Origin: Ureibacillus acetophenoni
GTDB taxonomy: Bacteria; Bacillota; Bacilli; Bacillales_A; Planococcaceae
Assembly: GCF_900220965.1 (NCBI RefSeq)
Contig: NZ_OBQC01000003.1
Location: 310,001-374,000, forward strand
Length of the DNA stretch: 64,000 nucleotides
Direction of reading: 5' to 3'
Numbering within the stretch: position 1 is the first letter of the stretch; every line of letters starts with the position of its first letter. A program made the position numbers and the translations under genes. Below the pieces are notes generated by a model. The model searched no databases. It saw nothing but the letters and a program-made list of their open reading frames with translations, and was not told the origin of the DNA. Below, one piece after another: positions 26,115 to 37,304 of the stretch.

Positions 26115-26789
26115 TCATAGTGGTCCTGAAATACCTTGACGTCGAATCATGATAAAGTGTGCTGCAAGTAAAGCAAATAGTGCAGCAGGTAAGAAGAATA
26201 CATGAATTGCAAAGAAACGAGTTAACGTTTGAGCACCGATAATTTCAGCATCACCTGCTAATAAGATCTTAATAAGATCTCCTAAGAACGGTACAGAACC
26301 TGCAATTTCAAGACCTACTTTCGTTGCAAACAACGCTTTCATGTCCCAAGGAAGTAAATATCCTGTGAAACCTAAGCCTAACATTACACAGAAAATTAAA
26401 ACGCCTACAATCCAGTTTAGTTCACGAGGTTTCTTATACGAACCTGTGAAGAATACACGAAGCGTATGTAAGAACATCATTACGATAACTAATGAAGCTC
26501 CCCAGTGGTGCATACCGCGAACAATTTCACCGAAAGCAACTTCGTTTTGTAAATAATAAACTGATTTCCATGCATTCTCAACGTCTGGCACGTAATACAT
26601 TGTTAAGAACATACCTGATAAGATCTGAATAACAGTAACAAAGAATGTTAGTCCACCGAAACAGTATACGAATGCTGAAAAGTGATGTGCAGGGTTAACG
26701 TGCTCTGGCACTTCGTGGTCGGCAATATCACGCCAAATAGGAGTAATATCTAAACGCTCATCGACCCAATCATAAATTTTGTTTAGCAC
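26115..26789 (-). CDS. qcrB: menaquinol:cytochrome c oxidoreductase, cytochrome b subunit
   Basis: A 224-residue cytochrome b6-type subunit with four membrane segments. His residues in HHFSAFVYCFGG, MHHWGASL, MMFLHTLRVF and AIHVFFLPAALF supply the ligands of the two b hemes. The start is GTG, with GGGGG upstream. It lies between qcrA and qcrC with short gaps. The split b6/subunit IV form is normal for Bacillales. Confidence 0.96.
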   Translation of the reverse strand: MLNKIYDWVDERLDITPIWRDIADHEVPEHVNPAHHFSAFVYCFGGLTFFVTVIQILSGMFLTMYYVPDVENAWKSVYYLQNEVAFGEIVRGMHHWGASLVIVMMFLHTLRVFFTGSYKKPRELNWIVGVLIFCVMLGLGFTGYLLPWDMKALFATKVGLEIAGSVPFLGDLIKILLAGDAEIIGAQTLTRFFAIHVFFLPAALFALLAAHFIMIRRQGISGPL

Positions 26790-26810
26790 AATTGTCTACC
26801 CCCTAACTAA

Positions 26811-27314
26811 TTAAACTAAAGTATTTGCGATTTTTTTCCCAAGCATTAAAAAACCATCTTTTTCGGAAACTTCATACTCGTCTAATGGACCTAATGGTGG
26901 TGTACCAGGTATGTTTTTACCTGTTTTTTCATAACGTCCAGCGTGACAAGCACAGAAGAATTGATTTGGGTGAGCTGAATCACCATTCCAGTTAACAGTA
27001 CAGCCTAAGTGTTTACATACTGGCGAAAGTGCAATAATTCTATCGCCATCCTTATAAACCCATGCAGCCTCTGTAACGTCAGATTTGTACCAAGCATCAA
27101 CTTGTTCAAATGTGAAATCTACTTTTATTGGTTCTTCAGTAATATCAGCAATTTTAGTGCTAGTTTGTACAAAATCACCTTCTGCTTTCACTTGAAGAGC
27201 TGGATCTATTGCAAAACGCAACATTGGCATTAAAACTCCAGCCGCCATAAATCCACCAACACCTGTTAATGTGTAGTTTAGAAATTGACGTCTCGTAACT
27301 CGATTGTTACTCAT
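26811..27314 (-). CDS. qcrA: menaquinol:cytochrome c oxidoreductase, Rieske subunit
   Basis: A 167-residue Rieske [2Fe-2S] protein. A twin-arginine-like start (NRVTRRQFLNYT) is followed by one membrane anchor (about 14-32). The cluster ligands are C100 and H102 (CKHLGC) and C121 and H124 (CACHAG), with C105 and C123 as the disulfide. It is the first gene of qcrA-qcrB-qcrC and has a good sigma-A promoter upstream. Confidence 0.96.
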   Translation of the reverse strand: MSNNRVTRRQFLNYTLTGVGGFMAAGVLMPMLRFAIDPALQVKAEGDFVQTSTKIADITEEPIKVDFTFEQVDAWYKSDVTEAAWVYKDGDRIIALSPVCKHLGCTVNWNGDSAHPNQFFCACHAGRYEKTGKNIPGTPPLGPLDEYEVSEKDGFLMLGKKIANTLV

Positions 27315-27387
27315 CCTTTTCCCCCCTCTAACTAAAAGGTCAGTCCAACGGACATACTTTTACAAATAATAAAACTAGGACATATCT

Positions 27388-27416
27388 ATGATATATCAAT
27401 AAAATAGGTAGGTCAA
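27388..27416 (-). promoter_or_regulatory. sigma-A promoter of qcrABC
   Basis: TTGACC (27411-27416) and TATCAT (27388-27393) with a 17-bp spacer, 74 nt upstream of the qcrA start. Confidence 0.7.
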
Positions 27417-27469
27417 TATTGCATTCTCTTTCATTTGGAAAGATTGTGAACATTTAATGAAACTAATTT

Positions 27470-27919
27470 CTAATTTTGAGACCATTTGGAAGATAATATA
27501 GGAATTACCTGTTTCAGTTGATCTTCTAATATTGTCTTCTTCACAGTTTGATCCATCGACTCTAGTGGAATTGATGGTAACCATATGACATCGATTTTTT
27601 CCTTAAGGCTTGTCCAACTATGATCGCAAGTTATAAATAGAACATGTTTAAATCCAGCATTCCGAAACTCTTCTTGAATGTCTAATGGAGAAATAGACTC
27701 TTTAAATTGTTCAATATACGTAAATGGTGGCATTAACATGATTCGACCCTTAAACTGTTGTTCTATAAATGCAGTTAATGACATTAAATATTGTGTTGCT
27801 GAACTGGATTGTTTAATCATGTCTTCTTTAAGATTTACAGATAGTAAGGGAATTATAACTGTATCTATAAAATCTTTTTGAGATTGGAACTGTGTAACAT
27901 CTTGAACATTATAATACAT
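27470..27919 (-). CDS. ypiF: YpiF family protein (DUF2487)
   Basis: A 149-residue cytoplasmic protein of the YpiF/DUF2487 family, found upstream of qcrA in Bacillus. No membrane segment or catalytic motif is evident; a hydrophobic strand FKHVLFITCDHSW suggests an alpha/beta fold. GGAGG precedes the ATG at 8 nt. Its place between ypiB and qcrA is the conserved order. A role with the bc complex has been assumed from context only. Confidence 0.85.
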   Translation of the reverse strand: MYYNVQDVTQFQSQKDFIDTVIIPLLSVNLKEDMIKQSSSATQYLMSLTAFIEQQFKGRIMLMPPFTYIEQFKESISPLDIQEEFRNAGFKHVLFITCDHSWTSLKEKIDVIWLPSIPLESMDQTVKKTILEDQLKQVIPILSSKWSQN

Positions 27920-28056
27920 TGATATTCCTCCAATAATCGATTTTTTTAGTATCGGAAACTAATTTTGTTCTCAAACATATATAAAACAAAAATATAAAGA
28001 ACGTTTAATTCATAGATATAAATCTGTTTGTGAAATATTGAGCATTTAACTTCATT

Positions 28057-28088
28057 GTAAAACAGCAGGGAAACCCCCCACTGTTTTT
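28057..28088 (-). terminator. probable terminator between ypiB and ypiF
   Basis: AAAACAG-AGGG pairs with CCC-CTGTTTT (28059-28087). It sits directly after the ypiB stop and has only a short T tail on the minus strand, so termination may be partial. Confidence 0.65.
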
Positions 28089-28092
28089 ACAA

Positions 28093-28650
28093 TCAACGAT
28101 TTTTTGATGTTTGTTTTAACTCTTGTAATAAGTTGGAAAGCTCATAGAACTTTTCTTTATCGCCTTCATCTAATGCTTCATCAATTTCCTTCATCAACTT
28201 CTCTTCTTGAAAAGCTAACATACTACTATTTAATAATTCTTCCGCAATTACTCTGTCTTTTTCGCTAATATGAAGAAACTTTGGCATATACGGATTTTCC
28301 TCTAACACAGCTAAATATTGTTGACTAGGTGGTACATTAGGGAAATTCAACTGGATATACATACTTTCATTTGGATGTAAACGGAGATCATGAAACGACT
28401 TTTCGGCATCACTTGTCATAATATTTCCTTTATAAAACCTAAACGGTACTCCACTTGAATCAACACTAGACATGACAATCGCTCGGGGGCAATAATGTGC
28501 CTCTTCTACAAAGTGAATATTTTCAAGCAAATTATCGTTACTCAGTAGATAGTTCAATATCCAGACACACTCTCTACGCTTTAACTGGAAATTCTTAAGA
28601 AACCACCTGACAAATGCTTTTTTGTCGACGAGCGGAACGGAAGAAGTCAT
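28093..28650 (-). CDS. ypiB: YpiB, UPF0302 protein with IDEAL domain
   Basis: A 185-residue protein. The N-terminal UPF0302 domain (about 1-125) includes [15 protein letters not shown] and [11 protein letters not shown]. The short C-terminal IDEAL domain ([20 protein letters not shown]) gives the domain its name. Function unknown; in B. subtilis it lies in the same ypiA-ypiB-ypiF group. GGAGGG precedes the ATG. It follows ypiA by about 15 nt, so the two are cotranscribed. Confidence 0.92.
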   Translation of the reverse strand: MTSSVPLVDKKAFVRWFLKNFQLKRRECVWILNYLLSNDNLLENIHFVEEAHYCPRAIVMSSVDSSGVPFRFYKGNIMTSDAEKSFHDLRLHPNESMYIQLNFPNVPPSQQYLAVLEENPYMPKFLHISEKDRVIAEELLNSSMLAFQEEKLMKEIDEALDEGDKEKFYELSNLLQELKQTSKNR

Positions 28651-28664
28651 TCGCTTTCCCTCCT

Positions 28665-29921
28665 TTAATCAAGACTATCTAGTAAATCAACCCAATGTTC
28701 TTCTGAAGGCTCCAGGACAATTAATTGGTTAACAATTTCACGGGCTTCCTGTCTTTTTCCATCTTCTATCAAGAAATAACAATATTTTTCTAAAAACGAC
28801 GAATCATCTTTAAATTCATTATATGCTAGTTGATAAATTTCGTATGCACGTTTAAACTGTTCAACCTCTACATATGCATTTGCCACATTTGGTAGGATAG
28901 TACTAATTTGATAATTGTTCCGTTGCAGTTCTTCATATAGATCAATGATTTCCTCATAGCTTTCTTCATGAGCATAAATCGACATTAATACTACAATTGC
29001 ATCTATATATTCAGGGTCAAGGGCAATTGCTTCTTGTAAATAATTAATTGCTTCATTTGGCAAACCATTTTTTAGTGCCATTTTCCCAGCAAATAAATAA
29101 AAGGATTTTTCGTATTCATCCCGTTTAATGCCCTCTTGAATTACAGCATATGCTTTTCTGTTGTCTTCTATCATTGCATAACTTTCAGCTAATAATAAAT
29201 ACGCACTAAAGTAATCTGGATCTAATTCTTTTAAATCTTCCAGCTGCTTAGTTGCCAACTCATATTTCTGCGACTGGAATGCCGCATATCCTGATCCAAA
29301 AAGTAAATCTGGAGTCACTTTTTCTTCAAGGGCTTCCATGTAAAAGTCTAAAGCTGTTTCAAATGCTCCTCCAGAACGGTATACTTCTGCAAGCCTTTCA
29401 GCTAATAATACCCCTGCTATTGTTTTTTCTTTTTCGTGTAGTTCTTCATAGATTCGTGCAGATTCAGTAAAACGACCAGTTTCAAATAATATTTCAGCTT
29501 TTGCAAACTGTAATAATGGTTCGTGAGGAAGAATTTCCATCGCTTCATTAATACGAGCTTCTGCTACTTCATATAAACCTTGCATTTGGTAATAATCTGC
29601 TAACAATAATAGACTTTGTGGATATTCAGGTGCTTCAGGTTGAATACTCATTAATAACTCTAACGCTTCATCTTCATCACCTAATTCGATTAAAACTGAA
29701 GCTTTGTCAATTGAAATTTGCGCTTCTTCAGGAAATAAAAATTGTAAATGTTCTAGTACTCTATTTGCTTCTTGCAAGTATCCATATTGCATGAATAATT
29801 CAGCAATTTCATATTGTTGTTCAGGAGATTCGTTTAGCAAAAAGTTATCAATAAATGTATCCATTTTCTTTAAGTCGCCATTTTGTATGGCTTCAATCAT
29901 TTCATTCATTTGGTTTGTCAA
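28665..29921 (-). CDS. ypiA: tetratricopeptide repeat protein YpiA
   Basis: About 418 residues made almost wholly of TPR-type helical pairs, each about 34 residues and rich in Glu and Leu (for example [19 protein letters not shown]). It is a scaffold protein without catalytic motif or membrane segment. TTG 29921 is preferred, 5 nt after AGGTGA; GTG 29930 overlaps that site. It heads ypiA-ypiB and follows the aroA terminator, as in B. subtilis where these genes sit between the aromatic supraoperon and qcrABC. The partner is unknown. Confidence 0.9.
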   Translation of the reverse strand: MTNQMNEMIEAIQNGDLKKMDTFIDNFLLNESPEQQYEIAELFMQYGYLQEANRVLEHLQFLFPEEAQISIDKASVLIELGDEDEALELLMSIQPEAPEYPQSLLLLADYYQMQGLYEVAEARINEAMEILPHEPLLQFAKAEILFETGRFTESARIYEELHEKEKTIAGVLLAERLAEVYRSGGAFETALDFYMEALEEKVTPDLLFGSGYAAFQSQKYELATKQLEDLKELDPDYFSAYLLLAESYAMIEDNRKAYAVIQEGIKRDEYEKSFYLFAGKMALKNGLPNEAINYLQEAIALDPEYIDAIVVLMSIYAHEESYEEIIDLYEELQRNNYQISTILPNVANAYVEVEQFKRAYEIYQLAYNEFKDDSSFLEKYCYFLIEDGKRQEAREIVNQLIVLEPSEEHWVDLLDSLD

Positions 29922-29981
29922 TTTATTCACCTAATCTCTTTATTATCAACCTTATGCTACATGAGAATTACTAAACAATAC

Positions 29982-30012
29982 AAGAAAAAACTCTCCCACA
30001 AAAAGGAGAGTT
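29982..30012 (-). terminator. terminator of the aromatic supraoperon
   Basis: Stem AACTCTCC/GGAGAGTT (29989-30012) followed by TTTTTTCTTG on the minus strand, 13 nt after aroA. Confidence 0.92.
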
Positions 30013-30024
30013 ACTTCACTATTA

Positions 30025-31317
30025 TTAATGAACAAGTGCATTCACATGTTCAAAAAATGTTGGATAAGATACAGCGATACAATCAGCATCGTCAAGTTCA
30101 ACTGGTGTATCTGTTATTAGAGCAGCAACTGCAGCCGTCATACCTATACGATGGTCTCCGTAAGATTTCAATTGACCACCATGTAGTTTAGTAGGACCTT
30201 CAATGATCATTCCATCTTCAGTAGCTTCTATGTTTGCACCTAATTTTTGTAATTCTGTTACTACAGCAACGATGCGGTCAGTTTCTTTAACTTTAAGTTC
30301 CTCTGCATTTCGAATAATTGTTTTACCTTTTGCTTGTGTCGCAAGTAATGCGATGATTGGGATTTCATCTATTAAACGTGGAATAATATCCCCTTCAATT
30401 GTTGTTCCTTCTAATTGAGAAGATTGAATAGTAATTGTAGCAGTCGGTTCTGCTGCATTTTCGTCCTCAATTTGCACTGATATTTGCGCACCCATCTTTT
30501 CAAGTACATCAATAATACCTGAACGAGTTGGATTTACGCCGACATTTTGTAATGTAATTTCACTATTCGGAACAATCGCACCTGCAACTAAAAAGAATGC
30601 TGCTGAGGATACATCTCCAGGAACATTTACATGTGTCCCTGTTAACTTTTGTCCACCTTCGATTGAAACGACACCATTATCAACGGTTACACTTCCACCG
30701 AATTGTTTTAACATTCGTTCAGTGTGATCCCTTGAAACTTCTTTTTCTCGGACAATCGTTGTACCTTCTGCTTGTAACCCAGCAAGTAAAATAGCTGATT
30801 TCACTTGGGCACTAGCAACAGGCATCGTATAATCAATTGCTTTAAGTTGTGTCCCTTGAATAGCAAGAGGGGTATATTGACCATTGTCTCTACCTGCAAT
30901 TTGAGCACCCATTAACCTTAATGGGTCTGCAACTCGACGCATTGGACGTTTTCCGATTGAATCATCACCAGTCATTACTGTATGTAATGTTGTTCCTGCT
31001 AATATACCTAACATTAATCTTGTTGTTGTACCAGAATTACCGGTATAAAGAACTTCTTTCGGCTCTTTCCATTCATGAATGCCAGAACTATTAATCGTAA
31101 CATTTGTGCCCTCTACATCAATTTCAACACCTAATTTTCGGAAACAATCAATTGTACTTAAACAATCTTCTCCAAGTAAAAAGCCACTTACAGTTGTTTT
31201 ACCTTTTGCGATTGCTCCAAACATAATCGAGCGATGTGATATGGATTTATCGCCTGGCACTTCGATTGTGCCTTGCAACCTAACGTTTGGGTAATCAAGT
31301 ATTTTAGAATGAGGCAT
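30025..31317 (-). CDS. aroA: 3-phosphoshikimate 1-carboxyvinyltransferase (EPSP synthase)
   Basis: A 430-residue enzyme joining shikimate 3-phosphate and phosphoenolpyruvate. Conserved parts are [35 protein letters not shown], the substrate-binding [16 protein letters not shown], and [10 protein letters not shown] with KVKETDR near the C-terminus. It is named aroE in B. subtilis. The GNSGTTTR and other active-site stretches look closer to the class II type, which is an inference from a few residues. It is the last gene of aroC-aroB-aroH-hisC-tyrA-aroA. Confidence 0.96.
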   Translation of the reverse strand: MPHSKILDYPNVRLQGTIEVPGDKSISHRSIMFGAIAKGKTTVSGFLLGEDCLSTIDCFRKLGVEIDVEGTNVTINSSGIHEWKEPKEVLYTGNSGTTTRLMLGILAGTTLHTVMTGDDSIGKRPMRRVADPLRLMGAQIAGRDNGQYTPLAIQGTQLKAIDYTMPVASAQVKSAILLAGLQAEGTTIVREKEVSRDHTERMLKQFGGSVTVDNGVVSIEGGQKLTGTHVNVPGDVSSAAFFLVAGAIVPNSEITLQNVGVNPTRSGIIDVLEKMGAQISVQIEDENAAEPTATITIQSSQLEGTTIEGDIIPRLIDEIPIIALLATQAKGKTIIRNAEELKVKETDRIVAVVTELQKLGANIEATEDGMIIEGPTKLHGGQLKSYGDHRIGMTAAVAALITDTPVELDDADCIAVSYPTFFEHVNALVH

Positions 31318-31357
31318 TGGCGATGACTCCTTTCAAATTTGAAGAACTATTTTAGTT

Positions 31358-32455
31358 TTATGCAATATGCATTTCGAACTTTGTACGGCGTTGTAAACAT
31401 TTTACCGCTTGTTCACGAATTTCGCTCGTTTGAAAACTAATGACTAAAATCCCGAATATATCTTCTCGGGCTTCTAGAATTCGAATGTTTGTAATACTTA
31501 TATTGTCTTCTGCTAAATAACCAGTAACTTCTGAGATTACCCCTGGATAGTCTGGAATATCTACATACAAATCATAGGTTGTATAGAATGCACCTGTTGA
31601 AATTGGTAATTGGTCTCGAACATTTTTAGCTACTGCAAAATAGTTTTCAATGGATTGATCATCGTTATTTTCTAAAATTGAACGTACATGATTCATTTCT
31701 TCTTGCCATACATCAAGTTGATCTAGTAATTCTTTTCGATTTTGAAGTGTAATGTCCCTCCAAATGTATGGATTGGAAGATGCAATACGAGTTATATCGC
31801 GGAATCCCCCTGCAGCTAATAAAGCTGTCATAGGGTATTGTTCTTTCTCTCCATTTAATTGGTGAACAAGTGAAGCAGCTACGATATGTGGGAAATGACT
31901 TACGACCGCCGTCATATGATCATGTTCTTTAGCATCAACCTTCACTAATTTTGCAAGGGTGAATTTTAACAGCTGTTCAAGTTTAATTATCTGCCTTCCA
32001 TCCTCATCATCGAATGGAGTTAGCATATAATACGCATTTTCAAATAAGTACTGTCTTGCTGCCGTTACACCACTTTTATGGGAACCTGCCATTGGATGTC
32101 CGCCGATAAAAGTAATCCCTATATCCTTTAACTCTTTCGCTTTTTCCATTATTAAAGATTTAGTGCTACCTGTATCAGTTATAACTACATCTTTCTTTAA
32201 TGGCCAATTTTTTAATTCATCCATCCATTGGAGAGTTACATTAACAGGCGTACCAAATATAATAACATCTGCAATACTTGCTGCTTGTTTCACATCCGAC
32301 ACAACTTCGTGAACGATGTTTAACGTCGCAGCAAGCTCTCTAGTTTTGTCTAGAACATCATAACCATAGATTTTTGTTTGAGGTGCTTTTTGACAAGATA
32401 AAGCAATCGATCCTCCAATTAAGCCAAGGCCAATGACAAGAACATTTCTGGTCAT
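31358..32455 (-). CDS. tyrA: prephenate dehydrogenase with ACT domain
   Basis: A 365-residue NAD-dependent enzyme of tyrosine synthesis. The Rossmann motif VIGLGLIGGSIAL is at the N-terminus, and the active-site region GGHPMAGSHKSGVTAA follows. A C-terminal ACT domain (about 295-365, LYVDIPDYPGVISEVTGYLA) probably senses tyrosine. It overlaps hisC by 4 nt (ATGA), indicating coupling. Confidence 0.95.
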   Translation of the reverse strand: MTRNVLVIGLGLIGGSIALSCQKAPQTKIYGYDVLDKTRELAATLNIVHEVVSDVKQAASIADVIIFGTPVNVTLQWMDELKNWPLKKDVVITDTGSTKSLIMEKAKELKDIGITFIGGHPMAGSHKSGVTAARQYLFENAYYMLTPFDDEDGRQIIKLEQLLKFTLAKLVKVDAKEHDHMTAVVSHFPHIVAASLVHQLNGEKEQYPMTALLAAGGFRDITRIASSNPYIWRDITLQNRKELLDQLDVWQEEMNHVRSILENNDDQSIENYFAVAKNVRDQLPISTGAFYTTYDLYVDIPDYPGVISEVTGYLAEDNISITNIRILEAREDIFGILVISFQTSEIREQAVKCLQRRTKFEMHIA

Positions 32456-33552
32456 GCAAATACTCCTTGTTCTTTCAGCACTTCTTCAAGTAAGCGTAAA
32501 AATTCTTCGTTTTGCTCTTCTGTACCAATGGTTACACGGATATAACCTGGTGAACTTAAGGCATTGCCACTTCGAATAATAAAACCACGTTTCATCATTT
32601 CTTTAAATACAACATCACTATCCGTTTTCACTTCAAATAATATAAAATTCGTTTGTGATGGATAATAATTTAAGTTATGTTTTTCACAGAATTCAACGAA
32701 TTGTTTTTTACCTTTTTCGTTTTTCTCTGTACATTCTTTTATAAATTCTTGGTCTTCTAAAGCAATAATCGCTACTTTTTGACTAAGAATAGTATTGTTA
32801 AATGGTGCACGTACAGGATCTAACTTTGCAATTACCTCATCATTTCCAATCGCATATCCAACACGGAAAGAAGCTAGTCCATATGCTTTTGAGAATGTAC
32901 GTAAAATTAATACATTTGGATACTCATTTACATAATGAAGCGTATCCTTAAATTCAGGTGCATTTACGTACTCATAATAAGCTTCATCCAATACAATTAA
33001 AACTTCACTAGGTACTTTTTGAATAAATTCACTTAATTCCTCATCCGAAACAATTGTACCTGAAGGGTTATTTGGATTACATACCCATACGACAGCCGTA
33101 TTTTCATCAATTGCATCTAACATCGCAGGTAAATCATGCTTTCCATCTTTTAGAGGAACTTGTTTAATATCAGCACCTTCAATTTCTGCGTTATGACTGT
33201 ATTGAGAAAATGATGGATTTGCCATCACTGTATTAACTCCAGGATATAATAATGCGCGTGTAATAATAGCAATTAAATCATCTGAACCGTTACCAAACAT
33301 TAAAGCAGTTTCTTTTACACCTAAATGTTTAGCGACAGCAGTACGCAAGTTTTGAGCATAGCCATCTGGGTATATAGCATGGTTTGTATAATCTGATTCT
33401 AAAAATTCTTTCACTTTAGGTGAGAAACCGTACGGATTTTCATTGGAAGCTAATTTTACGATTTTTTCTAATCCGTATTCTCTTTGTACTTCTTCAATTG
33501 GCTTACCTGGTTGATAAGCTTTCATTCCATTAAGTTGTTGCTTCCATTTCAT
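32452..33552 (-). CDS. hisC: histidinol-phosphate / aromatic aminotransferase
   Basis: A 366-residue PLP aminotransferase that in Bacillus serves both histidine and tyrosine/phenylalanine synthesis. The PLP lysine is in RTFSKAYGLASFRVGYAIG; other motifs are NENPYGFSP, GNGSDDLI, NPNNPSGT and DEAYYEY. It stands directly after aroH. In B. subtilis the trpEDCFBA genes lie between aroH and hisC; here only 27 nt do, so the trp genes must be elsewhere or absent. Confidence 0.95.
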   Translation of the reverse strand: MKWKQQLNGMKAYQPGKPIEEVQREYGLEKIVKLASNENPYGFSPKVKEFLESDYTNHAIYPDGYAQNLRTAVAKHLGVKETALMFGNGSDDLIAIITRALLYPGVNTVMANPSFSQYSHNAEIEGADIKQVPLKDGKHDLPAMLDAIDENTAVVWVCNPNNPSGTIVSDEELSEFIQKVPSEVLIVLDEAYYEYVNAPEFKDTLHYVNEYPNVLILRTFSKAYGLASFRVGYAIGNDEVIAKLDPVRAPFNNTILSQKVAIIALEDQEFIKECTEKNEKGKKQFVEFCEKHNLNYYPSQTNFILFEVKTDSDVVFKEMMKRGFIIRSGNALSSPGYIRVTIGTEEQNEEFLRLLEEVLKEQGVFA

Positions 33553-33579
33553 AACATAAGACTCCCTTATTACAGATTT

Positions 33580-33942
33580 TTACTTAACTAAGTCAGGTCT
33601 AAGAACGACAGCACCATTCAAATAGATATGTTGAATGTCTTTTTGTGGAATATCTGTATTCACATGCATTAACACTCGAATACAAAGAGGTAAAGAACCT
33701 GGGACATTCATTTCATGCATGCACATCGTTGGTACGAATTGCCACCCTTCTAATGTGCGTACTGCTTTTGCTGGAAAAGCAGTATTAACATCCGGTGTCG
33801 TTGTGATAACTACAGATACTATATCTTCTGGTTGGATTTTATTTTTTTCTACGATTTCTTCAACTAATTGAGCTGTTTCTATATAAATCATCTCTGGGAG
33901 ATTTGCTTCAATCGTCGTAGCGCCTCTTATTCCACGGATCAT
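33580..33942 (-). CDS. aroH: chorismate mutase (AroH type)
   Basis: A 120-residue monofunctional mutase converting chorismate to prephenate. Seen are MIRGIRGATTIE with the active-site Arg, ETAQLVEEIVEKN, the FPAKAVR segment, and CIRVLMHVNT with the Arg that holds the substrate. ATG 33942 follows GGAGG at 8 nt and overlaps the aroB stop by 4 nt (ATGA). The same fold and position are found in B. subtilis. Confidence 0.96.
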   Translation of the reverse strand: MIRGIRGATTIEANLPEMIYIETAQLVEEIVEKNKIQPEDIVSVVITTTPDVNTAFPAKAVRTLEGWQFVPTMCMHEMNVPGSLPLCIRVLMHVNTDIPQKDIQHIYLNGAVVLRPDLVK

Positions 33943-35027
33943 TTGCATACCTCCTGTATTAAATTTCTAAATTCTTGATCGACTTCTTTGCATTCTTCCA
34001 CTTCAATTGATTGCACAAAGGGTTTACCTACTTCTTCCAATAAAACAAATTTTAAAACTCCGTACTCATTCTTTTTATCTTTCAATAAGTACGGTTTTAA
34101 CGTATCAAAAGTATATTGGAATACTTGTTTGATAGGATAGCCATTTGCATGTGCGAATTGCAAAAATTGCTTTGAAAAGTCTTTACTTACTTGTCCATAT
34201 CGACTGCTTAAAAGCAATGCATACACTGTACCTATCATGACAGCTTCTCCATGACTAAGCCCACCGTATCCAGCAGCTGCTTCTATTGCATGCCCGTATG
34301 TATGACCAAAGTTAAGATATTTTCTAACAGATTGCTCTGTTTCATCTTCCTCTACAATTTTTGCTTTTACTTCAATTCCTTTTTTCAAATGCTCTGCTAA
34401 ACTATTAGAATCTAATTTTGTTATGGATGATTGCATTAAATCTTGTAACCATTCATTATTCGAGATTAGAGCATGTTTAACAACTTCAGCCATTCCAGAT
34501 CGAATTTCTTTCTCACTTAAAGACGTGAGTAATTGCGTATCATAAATTACTGCTTGTGGTTGATAAAATGCTCCAATCATATTTTTGCCTTGTGGATGGT
34601 TAATGGCTGTTTTTCCACCAACAGCAGAGTCGTGGGCTAAAATAGTCGTCGGAATTTGTATGAATGGTACTCCCCTCATATACGTTGCAGCAACAAATCC
34701 TGCTACATCCCCTACTGCCCCTCCACCGAAAGCAAGCACCAATGATTTTCTTGTACAATTTCTTTCTAGTAAGAATGATTGAACATTAAAATAATTTTCG
34801 AAACTTTTACAAGTCTCACCAGGTGGCATAATATACACTTCGAAAGGTATGGAAATATGATTCTGGAAATATTGTTTTTGTGCTTCCCAAACATTTTCGT
34901 CTGTTAAAACGATGATTTGATCAGATTTTTCAATTAACTCGTTATATGAATGTAGAGCTTTTCCTAATATTCCATTTCCAATTACAACTTCATATGAATG
35001 AGATGCTGTATTTACGGGAATTCTCAT
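33939..35027 (-). CDS. aroB: 3-dehydroquinate synthase
   Basis: A 362-residue NAD- and metal-dependent enzyme, second step of the shikimate pathway. Seen are the NAD-binding FGGGAVGDVAGFVAATYMRG, the QIPTTILAHDSAVGGKTAIN segment, and the metal-binding His residues in LNFGHTYGHAIE with a conserved Glu upstream (GMAEVVKHA). It begins 2 nt after aroC ends and overlaps aroH by 4 nt. Confidence 0.96.
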   Translation of the reverse strand: MRIPVNTASHSYEVVIGNGILGKALHSYNELIEKSDQIIVLTDENVWEAQKQYFQNHISIPFEVYIMPPGETCKSFENYFNVQSFLLERNCTRKSLVLAFGGGAVGDVAGFVAATYMRGVPFIQIPTTILAHDSAVGGKTAINHPQGKNMIGAFYQPQAVIYDTQLLTSLSEKEIRSGMAEVVKHALISNNEWLQDLMQSSITKLDSNSLAEHLKKGIEVKAKIVEEDETEQSVRKYLNFGHTYGHAIEAAAGYGGLSHGEAVMIGTVYALLLSSRYGQVSKDFSKQFLQFAHANGYPIKQVFQYTFDTLKPYLLKDKKNEYGVLKFVLLEEVGKPFVQSIEVEECKEVDQEFRNLIQEVCK

Positions 35028-35029
35028 AA

Positions 35030-36211
35030 TTAAAACTCCTTCGAGTATTTACGCATTTCATCAATTTGTGCTTTTAATTGTGGTAATTGGTCACTGTGGA
35101 ATTGTTCAACAATTGCCTTAGCCATCTCCCATGCAATGACATTTTCAGCAACGATTGATGCAGCGGGTACAGCACATGCATCCGAACGTTCAACACTTGC
35201 TTTAAATGGTTCTTTCGTTTCAATATCAACACTTTGTAGTGGTTTATATAAAGTTGGAATAGGTTTCATAACACCACGAACAACGATTGGCATACCAGTT
35301 GTCATACCACCTTCTAATCCACCTAAACGGTTTGTTCCACGTGTATATCCTTCTTCTTCACTCCAAAGGATTTCGTCGTGAACATCTGAACCTTTTTTAC
35401 GAGCCATTTCAAACCCTAGTCCAAATTCTACACCTTTAAAAGCATTAATTGATAGCATTGCTTGAGCTAATTTTCCATCTAGCTTACGATCATAATGCAC
35501 ATATGATCCAATGCCGGCAGGAAGACCTTCAATAATTACTTCGACAACTCCACCAATAGAGTTTCCTTCTTTTTTTGTTTCGTCAATTAGTTCAACCATT
35601 TTTGCAGAAGCTTCAGGGTCAAGACAATAAACAGGATCCTCTTCAACAATTTTACGAATTTCGTCAGCCGACTTTCCTTCTGCTTTTGTTGGATCAGCTT
35701 TCACACCGCCAATTTCAGTTACGTGGGAAACAATAGATATCCCAAGTTCTTTTAATAACAATTTTGCAACAGAACCAACAGCTACACGGACTGTTGTTTC
35801 ACGCGCACTTGAACGTTCAAGTACATTACGAAGATCTCGGTGTCCATATTTCATACCACCAACTAAATCAGCATGTCCAGGACGTGGACGAGACACTTGT
35901 CGTTTAATTTCATCAGGATCGACATCTTCCGGCAGTGGATCTGCACCCATAATTTTTGTCCAATGTTTCCAATCATCATTTTTTACGACTAACGCAACTG
36001 GAGAACCTAATGTTTTACCGTGTCTGACGCCACCAACAATTTCAACTAAATCCTTTTCTATTTGCATTCGTCTGCCTCGGCCATGTCCACCTTGACGACG
36101 TTTTAAATCGTAGTTAATTTGTTCTGCTGTTATTGGTAAAAGGGATGGTAACCCTTCGATAATAGTAGTTAATTGGGGGCCATGTGACTCCCCTGCTGTT
36201 AAATAACGCAT
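35030..36211 (-). CDS. aroC: chorismate synthase
   Basis: A 393-residue FMN-dependent enzyme making chorismate from EPSP (named aroF in B. subtilis). Conserved signatures are [50 protein letters not shown] and [15 protein letters not shown] 36211 is chosen as the family start; a TTG codon lies just before it. It heads the aroC-aroB-aroH-hisC-tyrA-aroA operon. A TATAAT-like box lies near 36265, without a clear partner at -35. Confidence 0.96.
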   Translation of the reverse strand: MRYLTAGESHGPQLTTIIEGLPSLLPITAEQINYDLKRRQGGHGRGRRMQIEKDLVEIVGGVRHGKTLGSPVALVVKNDDWKHWTKIMGADPLPEDVDPDEIKRQVSRPRPGHADLVGGMKYGHRDLRNVLERSSARETTVRVAVGSVAKLLLKELGISIVSHVTEIGGVKADPTKAEGKSADEIRKIVEEDPVYCLDPEASAKMVELIDETKKEGNSIGGVVEVIIEGLPAGIGSYVHYDRKLDGKLAQAMLSINAFKGVEFGLGFEMARKKGSDVHDEILWSEEEGYTRGTNRLGGLEGGMTTGMPIVVRGVMKPIPTLYKPLQSVDIETKEPFKASVERSDACAVPAASIVAENVIAWEMAKAIVEQFHSDQLPQLKAQIDEMRKYSKEF

Positions 36212-36361
36212 CAAACACTTTCTCCCTTCAACTCGCTAAAGTATGGTAATTTTTATCTTATCATATTATAACCGAAAATACATTGGCTTTTCTTAAGTAT
36301 TTCACAATAATTAAATATTTTGAAATTCTTAAGAAAATTGCTACTTATTCAACACTTTAAT

Positions 36362-36388
36362 AAACAAAAAGAGACTCTTATAGAGTCC
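36362..36388 (-). terminator. terminator of cheR
   Basis: Stem GACTCT/AGAGTC (36373-36387) followed by TCTTTTTG on the minus strand, 27 nt after cheR. Confidence 0.8.
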
Positions 36389-36414
36389 CACCATTTCTAG
36401 ATAATATAGTTATC

Positions 36415-37224
<810 letters not shown>

Positions 37225-37304
37225 TTAAAATAACCATTTTCAAAATAATTTTGAAAGATTTTACAAACGATTGTCATATAATAGGTAGGGACTACAACAT
37301 TTCG

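Noticed and set aside
36240-36300. Strong sigma-A promoter for aroC
   Set aside because: A TATAAT box exists near 36265 but no acceptable -35 element is at 16-18 bp, so no promoter feature was listed.
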